DNA of 64,000 bases from Metopolophium dirhodum (lineage: Eukaryota > Arthropoda > Insecta > Hemiptera > Aphididae), in NCBI RefSeq assembly GCF_019925205.1, contig NC_083562.1, forward strand, positions 28,768,001 through 28,832,000, given 5' to 3'. Shown in pieces: positions 13,301 through 24,565 of the stretch (positions are counted from its first letter, which is position 1; each line of letters begins with the position of its first letter). The notes below the pieces were generated by a model, which did no database searches, had not been told where the DNA came from, and saw only the letters and a list, made by a program, of their open reading frames with translations. The translations under genes and the position numbers were made by a program.

Positions 13301-15352
13301 TTCATTGATTTAGGGAACACTAGATATCTTGGCCGTATTACGTTGGATTGAATCCTAAGTTTTTTTGAAAATCTAGTGTGCACTATAATACGCACATTTA
13401 TAGAAAAATTTAAAATATTTAACCACACAATACGCACACGCAAAATACAATTATATATTTAAAATAAGTAAAATAAGTATAAAATAAGCTTTGCTAAGAA
13501 TGCAAAAAGTCTTTTGTTTGAAAAAAAGATTCGTTAAATGAAGATTGAAAGGAACGTTCATCGATCGATTTCTTAATATTATGCGTTAGGTTCGTCTAGA
13601 CTCTAGATGTGCTATTACTATCGATGACTATACGCTTAAAAATTAAATTAAAATGTACCCAAATCTCGAGTAACTACACCGCTGCAAATCGTCGAGACAA
13701 CATATAACGAAACACGCACAACATATGAGACCCAAATTGAAAACTGAAATCGAAACGATGACGACAATCGAAATATTTTTTAAACAAAGGTCGAACCGGA
13801 GTAGAATGAATCCGGGCACCTACCTATCGCATGACACCTCAGCTACACCTCAGCCGCGAGAACCGTAATCGCCTAAATATGCGACGACGCGCGTGTCAAT
13901 AACACACGAAATTATTACCTACAGGAGCGAAAGGGACGCGCGCGCATCCGTTTAACTTCCACTTGTATAATATAAGTACCCACGAAACGAATCGTTCTGG
14001 AACGATTTGTACCGTAAAACAAAAAATGTACAACTCACAAGATATTTACTGGAATATCGATACAGACAGCGTTCTCGTTTTGAGGACAAACGCTTTTTAC
14101 ATTTCCACGAGTATCGACACAACGACGCCTTAACCTATTATCTAACCTTGCTAAGAAAAGTGTTGTAGACACAAGATCCGTGGTGGCCACTTTGCTTCAA
14201 AAATGAGAAAATGTGATCCTCAAGTGTTCCAATTACTTCCAATTAAAAATATATAATATATAATTATAAATTATCGTAATTTTTTTATTTACCAGCCTAT
14301 ATATTGTATAACCTACCTATAAATACAATCCGCGAATGGTTTGTGTTATCATTTCGTACATACAACATAATATGAAATAAATAGTTTTAATAATTAAAAT
14401 TTGAATATGATTATGAAACATTTTAGAAGAAAATAAACTTGATTGAAGTACAAAAATATGTGTGGAGAAAAATGAAAACCTAGTACCTTCGTTTTTTTTT
14501 TAATTTGGAGGAAAATAGTAAGTACACCGACCTATCTCATCTGTGGTGAAAAACCGAGGTCCCGCCCAAACATATACGTCTCCTGATCATGGCTTAGGCC
14601 TTTCATCCCGACGTAATGAGGAGGTGGTGATATAGGGGAGGGGGACTTCTGGAATATACGACAACAATAATATTATATTTTGTACGCGATAACAATACTA
14701 TATTATAATATAATATTATTATGTGTAGTGGTGCGTTACACTCGAGTCCCGGGCATTGTGTGCGGGGCGCGTTTCGAGGACATACCCTCGCTATTAACAT
14801 CTATATATCTATACACCGAAGTCCCGGCTCGAACGAGCTCTTTACGTCTCGAGGACGCGACAGCGGTGGCGTCGTTTATATAGTGGCTGTTCATCGCGTT
14901 TATTATATTATTATTGTTATTATATTATTATCTGTGTACACCAACCCCGCCGAGTCCCTCAAAACCGCGCGAGGTACTCGAATAAGACGACTCTCCCCGA
15001 AAAGGCACTCTGCTCAGCGCGAGTGTAACTATATATATAATATAAAATATATACACCGCCACCTCACCGGTACGGTTTTTAAGTGCAAAAGGTGTTGCTT
15101 ACAAGGTCCTATACCTACAATATGATAGGTCTAGCTCGTTTTGTTTTGTGATATCTTGGAAAGCGTTTGTGCACGAACGATGGGACTTGGCGCACAAACG
15201 ATTCGGCGCCGTCAAAAGTACAAAATTCCTAAGTGCCCCCCTCCCCCCCACTACCGTTGAAATGTCACCTCACTAATTTACTCTTTGCGATATTTTGATA
15301 AGTGCACAAACGATGTTGATAAAACGGAACAAAAAAAAAACGGTATACTCAC

Positions 15353-15492
15353 GCTGCGTGCGTGCAAGGTGTCGATGGGGCCCAAAATGCGACGCAGGCC
15401 ACCAGCCACGCGGACATGCGGCGGACGGCCGCCGCCGACGACGACGAAGAAGAAGAAGAGTGCCGGCGGGCGGCAGCGGGTGCGTGCCTCAT
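15353..15492 (-). CDS. Rdl: Rdl coding exon 1: start codon and signal peptide
   Basis: This is the first coding exon of Rdl. From the ATG at 15492 it encodes 46 residues plus two bases: a basic, Ser/Ala-rich stretch (MRHAPAAARRH, then eight Ser), then a hydrophobic core MSAWLVACVAFWAP and the small-residue end STPCTHA, which is a good secretory signal peptide with a cleavage site near the exon junction. The donor is ACGCAGC|GTGAGTATACC. The leftover GC joins the first C of the exon at 4770 to give Ala, then SSMYGDVN, so the frame is maintained. The length agrees with the roughly 45-residue pre-sequence of Drosophila RDL. The ATG at 15492 has G at -3. A second in-frame ATG at 15417 would give just the signal peptide. 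The frame stays open upstream to 15906, so a longer His-rich N-terminus cannot be excluded. Intron linkage to exon 2 is inferred from phase and family, not from a transcript. Confidence 0.82.
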
Positions 15493-15628
15493 AGCCGGCA
15501 ACGGCAGCGGCGTAGCGTCCGACGGGGCCACGGCGTCGGCGGTCGGGTACGGCAGTCGGGCGCGGCTATCGGTGGCCACGGCTGCCCGCAACCGGGATTG
15601 GCCGCGCCCGTGTCGGTTGTGTTGGCGG

Positions 15629-15725
15629 TGATGATGATGGTGGTGGTGATGATGACGGTGGTGGTGGTGACGGTAGTAGTTGTGGTGGTAGTGGTGATGA
15701 TTGCGGTGATCGTGTTGGTGGTTCA
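15629..15725. repeat. GTG/GAT triplet repeat tract
   Basis: Imperfect runs of GTG, ATG and GTA triplets. Read on the minus strand they would encode a His-rich stretch in frame with the Rdl signal peptide. Read on the plus strand they give a Val/Met run. Probably 5' UTR low complexity. Confidence 0.85.
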
Positions 15726-16507
15726 GACCGCGGCGGCTGTGCTGCGGGTCGCCGGTATGCCGGCACCGGCGCCGGTGATGTCGGTAATACGACGGCGATA
15801 ACCGCCGGCCGCCACACGTCATCGTGCCCGTGGCCGCTGCGGCTGGTACGGGCGGTGATTGTGGTGCTGTCGGCGCGTCGTCGCGGTTGTCCCGCGGGCC
15901 AACCACCGATCTGGCACGGCCGTCGCCAGAGCACCATATACGGCAACGTCGTCGTCGCGGTCGTCGTCGCGGTTGTCGTAGCTGCGTGCGTGCTCAAGAG
16001 GTGTGTGGGTGGGGGGGGGTTGGCCGACCGCCGCCTTTTCCTCTCCCGACGTACCCGGGGGTCGTACACGGCCGGGCTTGTCGGTCGGAGAAATACGTAC
16101 ACGAAATCACTAAAACGGGATACGCGGTAAATGTGCGCAGCTGTCGGCGTGTTAAATGCGTATAACAACAACAACAACAATATTAATATACTTGTTTAAA
16201 AGCGCGGCGGACGACTTTAGCCGGGATATGCCCACGGAGCCGGGCTCGCGTATACACACGTACGCGACGTACCTATACGTGGTGCAGAGTGCGACGCGCG
16301 CGCCGTGCGCTTTGCGGACGATGGTGAGCGAGAGAAGGAGACGACGAGGGCACGAGAGAGCGCGAGAGAGACCGCGCGCGCCCGAGCGGCTGAAAGAGAG
16401 ACGCCGCCGCGGAGCAGCGACAGTAGATGTGGAATAAAAAGGACCGGCAAAATAGGAAAAAGCGTGTTCGCACGCGCGTGCGTATTATTACATGTGCGGG
16501 AGTATAG

Positions 16508-16570
16508 GTGTGTGTGTGTGTGTGTGTGTGTCTGTATGTGTGTGTGGGTCTGTGTGCGGGTGTGTATGTG
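16508..16570. repeat. (GT)n microsatellite in Rdl upstream region
   Basis: A GT run with interruptions (TCTGTATG, GGTCTG, GCGGG) in the GC-rich block upstream of Rdl. Confidence 0.9.
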
Positions 16571-17053
16571 CGCGAGCGACCGTCCGTCCGCGAGCGCGAT
16601 TGTCCGTGCGCGCCGTGGTCCCGGAGAGCTTTCTCCAGGGTTGTTTGCGCGATCCGGCAGCTGGGCGACGGGACGCCCCATGCCGCCGCCGCCCGGGTAT
16701 TCCGCTTGGCGCGCACCAACACTCTCGTGAGCGTTGCGGCGGTGGTGGTCCGGCACGTGGTGGCGGGGTCGGCGGCGGTCGCGCATAGTTGTACGCCGCG
16801 CGCGTCGTATTGATTCGGCACGGGCCGCCCGACACCCGGTCCTCCGTCCGCGCCGTCTATGAGACCCCGTCTTCGTCACCCACCTACACCCGCGTAATAC
16901 TCGCTCGCGACCTCCGCCACCGCTGACACCGCCGCTGCCGCCACCTTGTGACGCCTCGCCTCGCCTTAAACCGCCAACCCTCCGACCCTCTCTCTCTCCT
17001 CTGGCCGCGCGCTCTCATTCACATACGCCACCACCACCGACACCACCCAATTA

Positions 17054-17064
17054 CCTTATATAGG
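17054..17064 (-). promoter_or_regulatory. TATA-like box candidate for Rdl
   Basis: Read on the minus strand the sequence is CCTATATAAGG, a good match to TATAWAAG. It lies at the outer edge of the GC-rich block upstream of Rdl. A start site about 30 bp downstream (near 17.03 kb) would give a 5' leader of about 1.5 kb. The motif is nearly palindromic, so its direction is ambiguous. AT-rich insect DNA contains many chance TATA boxes, so support is positional only. Confidence 0.22.
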
Positions 17065-17159
17065 TTTTTTCGATACACGTGCACGCGGGCGCTCTCGCGG
17101 CCCAAAACTTTGGACGAAAACGCGCTCGCCCCGCCGTCGTGCCTCGGAATATAATATTG

Positions 17160-18828
17160 TTGAATTATTACTACCATCGTCCTCGAGATTTACAAAATAT
17201 TATCTAAAAGACTCGCCACTCGATATATCCTATATATCGTCATACTTTACTTTTGATACGACTTTGGACTAAAAATATAACTGTTATTAGGTATAGGTAT
17301 TGTCATTTTCGTGTTAAGACGTGCGTTGTATCTGCGAGCGTTATCTGCAGGGCGGAGTGTGGTCTGTGGGGTTTAAACCACCCACATCCCACAATCAATC
17401 TGTGAAAACTCCTAAACTTTGTCTTTTAAAGTAAATTAATAATATTATAAATTCTATTTACGAATATCATAGGTATATTGTTCAAAATATTGTAGACACA
17501 CAAGAAATAATTAATTTGACTTTCATTATTCCCTCCCCTTTTTATAGACCTATAAATGTCAAAAAAACTCGTCCATTTAAAATTCTAGAGCCCCCTTTTA
17601 GTTCTACCGATTTTAATTTTGAACACGTTATTATTTCGTCGTATTCAAGGAGATGCTAAAATTGCACTGATAATAATTAACTGAAAATAAATTGGTCGGC
17701 TAATAGCTGATCGAGGGGCGGGGCCAACGCTCCCCACGGCCCGCCTCGAGTCCGCCTATACTGCGCAATTTTTTTTAAAAGTTTTTTTTTCCTATATTCT
17801 AAACGCGTCTATATTTGAACGATTTGTTTGTAGGGCTGTTTAATTTTCGTACACCACCCTCGCCGCAATCACACACGAGAAACGATTTTCTAAACGATAA
17901 TAGCGCGTTTTCAATGTTGATATTAGCCAACAGCAGAGTATACGATATAATTAATATTAATAATATATATTATAATATAGACATATTCATAGTTTTCATA
18001 CCCGTAAGTCATACTGCGGTGAACATAATATACAATATATATTATTATATAATATGATTTATTACAATAACTGACGTTTGCTCTTTCTTCGGTACAGCGG
18101 TGCAGAGTATAAACACATATTTTTTAAAATCTCACTATCCGCCTCTATAGTCGTCGATCGGCTTTAATCATAATATCGTATTAATGTCTCTCACCCCCCC
18201 CCCCCCCCCCCTTAAAACACTCGGGTCGGCGATCCGATCAACGACGAATAGGGTCTTTGACGCCCGTTTTGACTTTATATATACAATGTCGTCGACGACG
18301 ACGGCGAAGACGATAATCGAATTCGTTTTCATTCAGTTGAATTGATGACTATTCGAGGCGTTTATGTATTATTATTATTATATTACAATGCTTAATACCC
18401 AAGCCGACGCGTCTATTATTATTTATATTAAATATTATAAGACGGCATGCGGAAACGACGCGATGCTATTCTTTTATACAATAGTATAATAAGACTTCGG
18501 ATGTTGACGAAATATTTTATGTCATGTGCCTCATTATTATAAACACGACTTCGACCAGCTGTTTCCGTAATTGTTCGGCCAACGAGTGCGTGGGTCCATT
18601 GAAAAAAATATACAATGTTTTTAATGGTTGCAGTATCCGACGATGAGAATTTTGACAACGGAGTAAATGAAATATCGTGAAAGCTTTCTTGGAGAAAAAA
18701 AATCCCTTTGTCAAGTTCACAATCATATTATTGTATAAAAGTAAAATGTATAATATCAGAGGTTTATGAATGTATATTAATATTAATAATTACAATTTTA
18801 CTCTTAACCAGGATATACGCCATATATA
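17160..18828. other. Intergenic AT-rich DNA upstream of Rdl
   Basis: No gene recognised. It holds a TCAGTT initiator-like motif on the minus strand near 17.68 kb, a patch ending CTATACTGCGCAATTTTTTT near 17.76 kb that recalls the end of the 47.17-kb MITE, a C18 homopolymer at 18194-18211 and a GACGAC-rich patch at 18.28-18.32 kb. Confidence 0.6.
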
Positions 18829-19461
18829 GGATGATCCAGTTAACGTATTAGACACTCTTCATTTCATAAAACACTAATGTTTTTAAAAATATTTCTTTTA
18901 TATAATTTTAAGTCGTTCCCAAATAAAATTGTTGGTAAAAAATTATACTTTACTATTTTTATCGCTTTACTTGTTACATTTTTTACTCTTTTGAATGACA
19001 ACATCATTTTTCACATTCCGAAGCAAGAGTATTTCGATCCATAAAAATTAAATTTCGAACAAGTAGTTTATTATAATAATATTATATTTATAGTTACCTA
19101 TACTACCTACGTATTTAAGTTTTTGATTTAGTGAAGTAGTGAAACAGCATTTTGCGGGGTACCTCTGATTACCACTCCACTCATCTAAATTATAAATACT
19201 TATAACTTATAAACTACTCGTCAATAATTCGATTTTTATGTAATGAAGTACTCAAAAAAATTTTTGCTTCGTAATAAATAGTTAAAAATGCATGTTTTCT
19301 CTTAATATTTAAATAGTTATAATGATAAGAAGTTGGAAAAATATAACTTTTTGGATAACTTTTTGTTTTTTAAAAATGTTAAATAATTAAAAAAAAATTT
19401 TCAATGACATTTACAGGTTTTTGAAATAATGAGTCTCCTAAACGTTAAACGGTTTGACCGG
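18829..19461. mobile_element. TA-flanked DNA element, copy 1 (633 bp)
   Basis: The left end GGATGATCCAGTTAACGTA and the right end ACGTTAAACGGTTTGACCGG are imperfect inverted repeats, and both are flanked by TA. Internal landmarks such as ACTCTTTTGAATGACAA, GAGTATTTCGATC and TACCACTCCACTCATCTAAA recur in the same order at 22.78-23.0 and 24.23-24.5 kb, which defines a family. There is no transposase, so this is a non-autonomous element of probable Tc1/mariner-like (TA target) type. Confidence 0.68.
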
Positions 19462-20618
19462 TACTAGCAATGATGGCATATTTAATGTCTATAAAAATAA
19501 TATGATCTAAATAGTTTAATTGATTTTTTTAAATATATTTAATTGTTGCTTATATTAGTTATCACTGTGTAATGTGAACACCATTTGTTGCAAATTCAGC
19601 AAAAAAAAAAAAAGAATAATATAAAATTAGATAAAGTTAGATGAAGTAAAACGTTTGGTGTTTTGAAATATAATAAACCATTGTGTGCACCGTGTTTTTA
19701 TGGTTTTAGTAGTTAGGTAAACGTTAAAACATATAATTGGTGGTAAAACGTTTACGTAAAAAATGGTGATTGAATCCCAGTAAGGGCACGTGGTAACTAC
19801 GAGTACATAAGTACCCATGTACCTATATAATAATTGGTATGTATTGTATATATTATTATGTTTGCGTGCGTTCAACGTTCGTCACTTTTTAAACGCGGAC
19901 GTACGTGCGTAATATTAATTTAATACATAAGCACATTTGTGACATAAAACGCTACAGCTATAATAGATGGCTGGATGATAAGTTACATTATATAAATAAA
20001 CAAATATTTGACGTTTTGAGATATAATAAAATCAACTATGCGGTTTAAAATGTATAAGTCCCCCTATATATTATGTATATTATATCCTACAATAAACTAC
20101 ATTGAACATGAGTAGGCACCTACTAAATTATATAATATAGAAACATTTCATTATTTATAAATATAATCATTATCCATACTAAGTAAATTATTAAAAATGA
20201 TCTACTCACGAGAAAGAACTACGCGATGGTATTGATTTTTGAAAACAACTTTATTTCGTGGTTAAATATACCGACACCGTGAAAAAAACAGCTCAATAAC
20301 AGCACCACTGCACAACATATAATATGGATAATTTAATATTAAATAGTAATTTATTAATTTAATGAATCATTAGATAATCCGCGATCGAAACGGCAGTAAA
20401 TAAAATATATATTATATACATCAGCTACTGATGTTATTGGATACCTATATATATTATATTATGTATAGGTTGTAGGTATATATTATTATAATGTACAGGT
20501 ATGTTATAAATATGTATATACGCGGTTAAAATTAGACTATTAAATATAATATTATATAGCCACGCGAAGAAGAGTTGCTTACGAAATATTACGATAATAT
20601 TTCAAAAACGTTTAAGCT

Positions 20619-20621
<3 letters not shown>

Positions 20622-20657
<36 letters not shown>
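20622..20657. repeat. (AT)n microsatellite
   Basis: A pure alternating AT run of about 35 bp. It is a potential cruciform or slippage site. Confidence 0.95.
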
Positions 20658-20658
<1 letters not shown>

Positions 20659-21735
20659 GTATAATTCTACATGTATAGTAGCATATTAAAACCGTTTAAA
20701 CTCAAGCGTATAATATTTGCTCAACAGACTGCGGAAGCCGACGCGGCGAATCGTGAAACTCGAGTGCAAAGTTTATACGCGTAGTGATTTGATACATTTA
20801 TATATATTATAAAAAAAAAAAAAATTTGAAAGAGAAAAAAAATTGTCTATTTGCAAGATTAAATACAGCTGCAGGATTTTGATGGGCCACGAGGTAGGGT
20901 GTAGTTTTTGTCGTTTGATCATAATACACATAGATAGATATAAATGCACATATATAATTTATTATATTGTATAATGTAGGTTAAGGTAATCATTATTGGT
21001 TTGAAAAACGATTTTCCCAGTGAATAAATAATATAAATATAGTGTTCAAAGTCTGAAATATTTCGATTTCAACACGCAAAAAATTCGTGAAATATTTATT
21101 TTAAGAATAAACATAATAACAGGTAGACTAATAATTGATAGACATTTCAATAGTTACAACATTTCTTATATTCTAGCTGTGTTATTTTGCCATCTATTCC
21201 GGTATATTATGTAGAACAATTTTAGATTGAAACAGAAAGAAATAACGAAACAAAACAATATATTTCCTACATCAGTATATGTATATTTATAAATAAGTTA
21301 TTTATAAATTCACAGTAAAAAATATAAACTTGTTATTATTATAATATTATAAGGAAATTTTAAAAAAAAAAGAGGTAAAACTAAAATTGACATTAAAATA
21401 ATATTGTTAATCATACGCCATACTTTTCCCGGTAAACTAATAAAAATATGTTGACATTTTTCTTGAAGTCTCAAAATATTTTATAATTATATATCTAGCT
21501 ACATATTATAAACCTATAGTAGGTATCTTAACAGGGAGAAATGAGACCCACATTATCGAGTACCTATTAGAACTGTATAAAACTCCACGCTGACCACACT
21601 TGTTTATTATATTGCTTGGACGAATGAATATTGAATAATATATTATAATATTATAATATAATGTATGTAATTGTGATATCTTCACAAGTACCTATATTTT
21701 GTAAATTGTACAGTTAAATAGTATAGATGTATGTA

Positions 21736-23240
21736 TGGAGTGATTCATTTAACGTAAAACATTTATTATTAAAAAAAAATCACTATTATTTTGAAAATAT
21801 TTCTTTTGCATAATAGTTTAAGTCGCTGCACACCAATACTTTTAGAAAAAAATGTATAATAGATAAATCACTAAATCACTGGGCGAAAAAATAGAAAATG
21901 ATTTTAAACCCATCAAAAACAACAACAGTGTATTTACACTTCGTCAATACCAATCTCCGCCCACTCTAGAATATGATGGTGATAATATTTCTTGATCTCT
22001 AGCTATACAAATATCTAGGAGATATAGTAGATAAAAAATTAAATCGGAACCCGCACATTTCTTCAAAACTACAACAAGGATATCAACAACTTAAAATACT
22101 TTACCCGTTAATTAATTGACAAACTGTCTTAAGGTAAAAATGATCTCTGCTTTTTTATAAACAAATTATACAGAACCCATTATAATAGTACTCTATATGC
22201 GACCCCCATTTGGGAAAATTGTGCCAAAACATAATATATAAATTAAGTTCAAGTTTTCCAGTCCAAAATAATATAAACAATTTAAAATACACCCTGGTTC
22301 GTCAGAAACGAAGTCCTTCACACAGACTTTACACTTTTCACGATTAAAACTTAAATAAAAAAATCTATATCGATCAACGTTTTTAACAAACAAAAACACG
22401 CAAACAGTGTCCAATATTTCCATCTGACAAACCTAGTCTTCGTTGGCTCAAACGTGAAGCTAATGACGTTCTTACTTAACAATAATAATGTAATAGATAA
22501 ATAATTACATATATAAATCTTATACGATTATGTCCTCTAATTGTATTTATTGTCATTTGAACGAATTTATTATTTGTATTACTACTATTGTTAATTGTTA
22601 TGCATAACCTATTATATTGTATCATTGACCTTTGTTAATTGTTGTAAATAATTGTATATTATAAATTGTTAAATGCCAAAAAAAAGTATAATGTATAACA
22701 TAAAGTATAGATGTCCATTATATTGGAAACTTAAAAGTAAAAATATAAAAAGTTATATTATCCACTATTTTTTATCGTTATCATTTTTATGTTTTTACTC
22801 TTTTGAATGACAATATATATTATTCATTTCATATTCTAGAGTATAATATTATTTAGAGTATTTTGATCTGTGAAAATCAAATTTCGGACAAGTAGTTCGT
22901 TAGTTATAAGTAGGTACCTATTTATAGTTTATCTAAGTGGAGTAGTAAACCAACATTTTGTGGCATACCCATGTACCACTTGCCAGCTGTACCACTTCTC
23001 TCAGTTCATCCATTCTTTAAATACTCATAACACACAGACTATTCGTCCAAAATTTGGTTTTTTTTTTTAGATCGAAGAATTTCAAAAAATATTATGCTTT
23101 GAAATAAAGTATTAACAACGCATGTCGTAATTAAAAAAGTGTGTAATTTAAATATTAATGACGATGAAAAGTACTTAAAAGTATAACTTATTAAAAAAAA
23201 TGTTGTTTTATAACGACTTATAATATTACGTAAAAAATTA
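21736..23240. mobile_element. TA-flanked DNA element, copy 2, split by a LINE
   Basis: The left end TGGAGTGATTCATTTAACGT follows a TA and matches the inverse of the family's right end (CGTTAAATGAATCACCCGG). The left ~130 bp align with copy 1 (shared AAATATTTCTTTT and TTTAAGTCG). The homology then stops and resumes near 22.75 kb with ACTATTTTTTATCGTTATC and ACTCTTTTGAATGACAATA. The intervening ~0.88 kb is LINE-derived. The right terminus is degraded and was not located exactly. Confidence 0.62.
21870..22735 (+). pseudogene. Degenerate jockey-like non-LTR retrotransposon, 3' end of ORF2 and tail
   Basis: Frame-shifting conceptual translation gives a recognisable reverse-transcriptase C-terminal region: NPSKTTTVY, then YLGDIVDKKLNRNPHISSKL, QQGYQQLKILYPLIN, YKQIIQNP, a GKLCQN-type segment and finally SLRWLKREAND. 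This order (NPSKT / YLGV-LDKKL-W-PH / LLYK-IIRP / WGCA / RRLKR) is typical of jockey-clade LINEs. At least three in-frame stops and several frameshifts are present, so it is dead. About 250 bp of AT-rich 3' UTR follows, ending with a short A-run near 22.68 kb. The 5' end is truncated, as is usual for LINE insertions. It sits inside copy 2 of the TA-flanked element. It is transposon-derived, not a host gene. Confidence 0.8.
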
Positions 23241-23964
23241 TTTTCATATTATACTATTATTATGTTCTATACCAACCAGATGAATTAATATTCAATCGAT
23301 AGTGCGATATCGATGGCTACACATGAAACTTTTGTGGAATATATATCTGCAATGGTAGCTGGTACCCGGAAAACCGGAATCGTCGCTGTAAAACCAATAA
23401 TAATGACGATGCTGCAGAATTCGCCCCGTAAAACGGCCACCGACGTGCGACGATAATAAAATCTATATAAAAAACACGACGCGTATATTATTATTATATT
23501 GTGTATAGACGCTCTGCACGCCACTGCGCACGTAATAATATTATACTGTCGTTCACGCGATAGAATATGAACATGCTCACAAAATAATATGATGATAATA
23601 ATAATGTTATGTACGCGTATAGATTTTGATAAACTCAAACGATAATAAAAAAAAAAATTTCAAAAAAACACGGTTTTTATAAATTTGTATGTTTTTATAT
23701 TTTTTATACGACAGGGTGCAGTAACTCGCCACGGCCCCGCAGCCGTATACATGGCCAAAAACGTATCGTCCCGAAGGTACCGTCGGGGAGGTTTGTGCAC
23801 ACGCATTTTATATAATATTTATATTCAACGCCGCGGGGCATATTATTATTATAACCTCGCTAAAAACTGGCGCTGCGGATCTTTTCGAATGCGTATATAG
23901 TATTACATATTATAATATATTATATACATTATTTTATACACACATCCCCGGCGCCGACGTTTAC

Positions 23965-23999
<35 letters not shown>

Positions 24000-24214
24000 C
24001 AGTGGCACATTGCGCGGTTGCCCTTGTCCGGAACGCGATAAATCAGTGCACATGCTATTTAAACCCATATAATATATAATGCTATATACTCCGTCGGCTT
24101 CGGCGGCCGTCAACCCTTTGCCGAAAGAGACGAACATACCGCGAAAACAAACACGTGGACACATTGCACACATCTATTACGACCGCGGCCCAGACGCATT
24201 ATAATAATTGTTAT
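23241..24214. other. Intergenic stretch with GC-richer patch, no gene seen
   Basis: Mixed composition with CG-rich spots at 23.28-23.56 and 23.70-23.90 kb and a (TTA)n run at 23.97-24.0 kb. Open frames here are Ile/Tyr-rich by-products of ATT/TAT repeats. No exon signature was recognised. Confidence 0.6.
23966..23999. repeat. (ATT)n microsatellite
   Basis: Eleven or so uninterrupted ATT units. The reverse strand reads as poly-Asn and creates a false open frame. Confidence 0.95.
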
Positions 24215-24563
24215 TATATTTACGTTTTTCATTATTTTGAATGACAATAATAAATTGACAACATACATTTATATTTTCATATTTTGAAGCATATAATATA
24301 TTATTCGGAGTATTCCATTCTATAAAAATCAAATTTCAGACCAATGGTTTATTATTATTAATTTATAACTTTTAACTATACTATACTGTATAGGTATTAA
24401 AGTATTGAGGAACAGAATAGTGGAACAACATTTCATTAGGTAGGTACCCGCCTTACCACTCCACTCTGCTCATCTAAACTTAAATTAGTAATAAACTACT
24501 CATCCAAAATTAAATTTTTATGTATCGAAATAGATATACTCGTACGTTAAATGAATCACCCGG
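24215..24563. mobile_element. TA-flanked DNA element, copy 3 (5'-truncated)
   Basis: It begins inside the family at TTTTGAATGACAATAA and keeps the internal landmarks (GAGTATTCCATTC, CAACATTTCATTAGG, ACCACTCCACTCTGCTCATC). It ends with the best-preserved terminus, CGTTAAATGAATCACCCGG, followed by TA. The left third seen in copy 1 is absent. Confidence 0.66.
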
Positions 24564-24565
24564 TA

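Larger units (their letters stand above)
4771..15352 (-). other. Rdl: Rdl intron 1
   Basis: A 10,582-bp intron lies between the signal-peptide exon and the ligand-binding-domain exon. It has a GTGAGTAT donor at the 15352 end and a TTTCAG (tandem CAGCAG) acceptor at the 4771 end. The content is AT-rich, with many ATAATATTAT-type words, one clear Tc1/mariner MITE (5252-5561) and a Helitron-like fragment near 10.25 kb. Somewhat GC-richer patches at 13.8-14.1 and 14.6-15.1 kb, next to exon 1, contain no exon I can defend. No other protein-coding exon was recognised on either strand. Confidence 0.75.
15493..17070 (-). promoter_or_regulatory. Rdl: Probable Rdl 5' UTR and promoter region
   Basis: This strongly GC-rich, CpG-rich block sits immediately upstream of the Rdl start codon on the minus strand, in a window that is otherwise very AT-rich. 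It contains CAC/CAT triplet repeats (15.63-15.72 kb), CTCTCT-type GAGA-factor-like runs when read on the minus strand (16.33-16.41 kb), a GT/CA microsatellite (16.51-16.57 kb) and long accidental open frames on both strands, as expected of high-GC low-complexity DNA. Its position and composition suggest the leader and core promoter. The transcription start has not been determined, and an upstream non-coding exon is also possible. Confidence 0.5.

Noticed and set aside
15295..15801. 168-codon plus-strand frame rich in Arg then Val/Met
   Set aside because: It is antisense to the Rdl signal-peptide exon and built from triplet repeats. It has no domain and is a shadow of GC-rich low complexity.
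16217..16879. 220-codon minus-strand frame (and overlapping frames on both strands)
   Set aside because: High GC and CA repeats keep all frames open. Poly-Thr/His and Arg-rich composition with no domain, no splice context, and inside the presumed leader of Rdl.
23285..23638. 117-codon minus-strand frame
   Set aside because: Ile/Tyr-rich from ATAAT repeats; no domain or splice signals.
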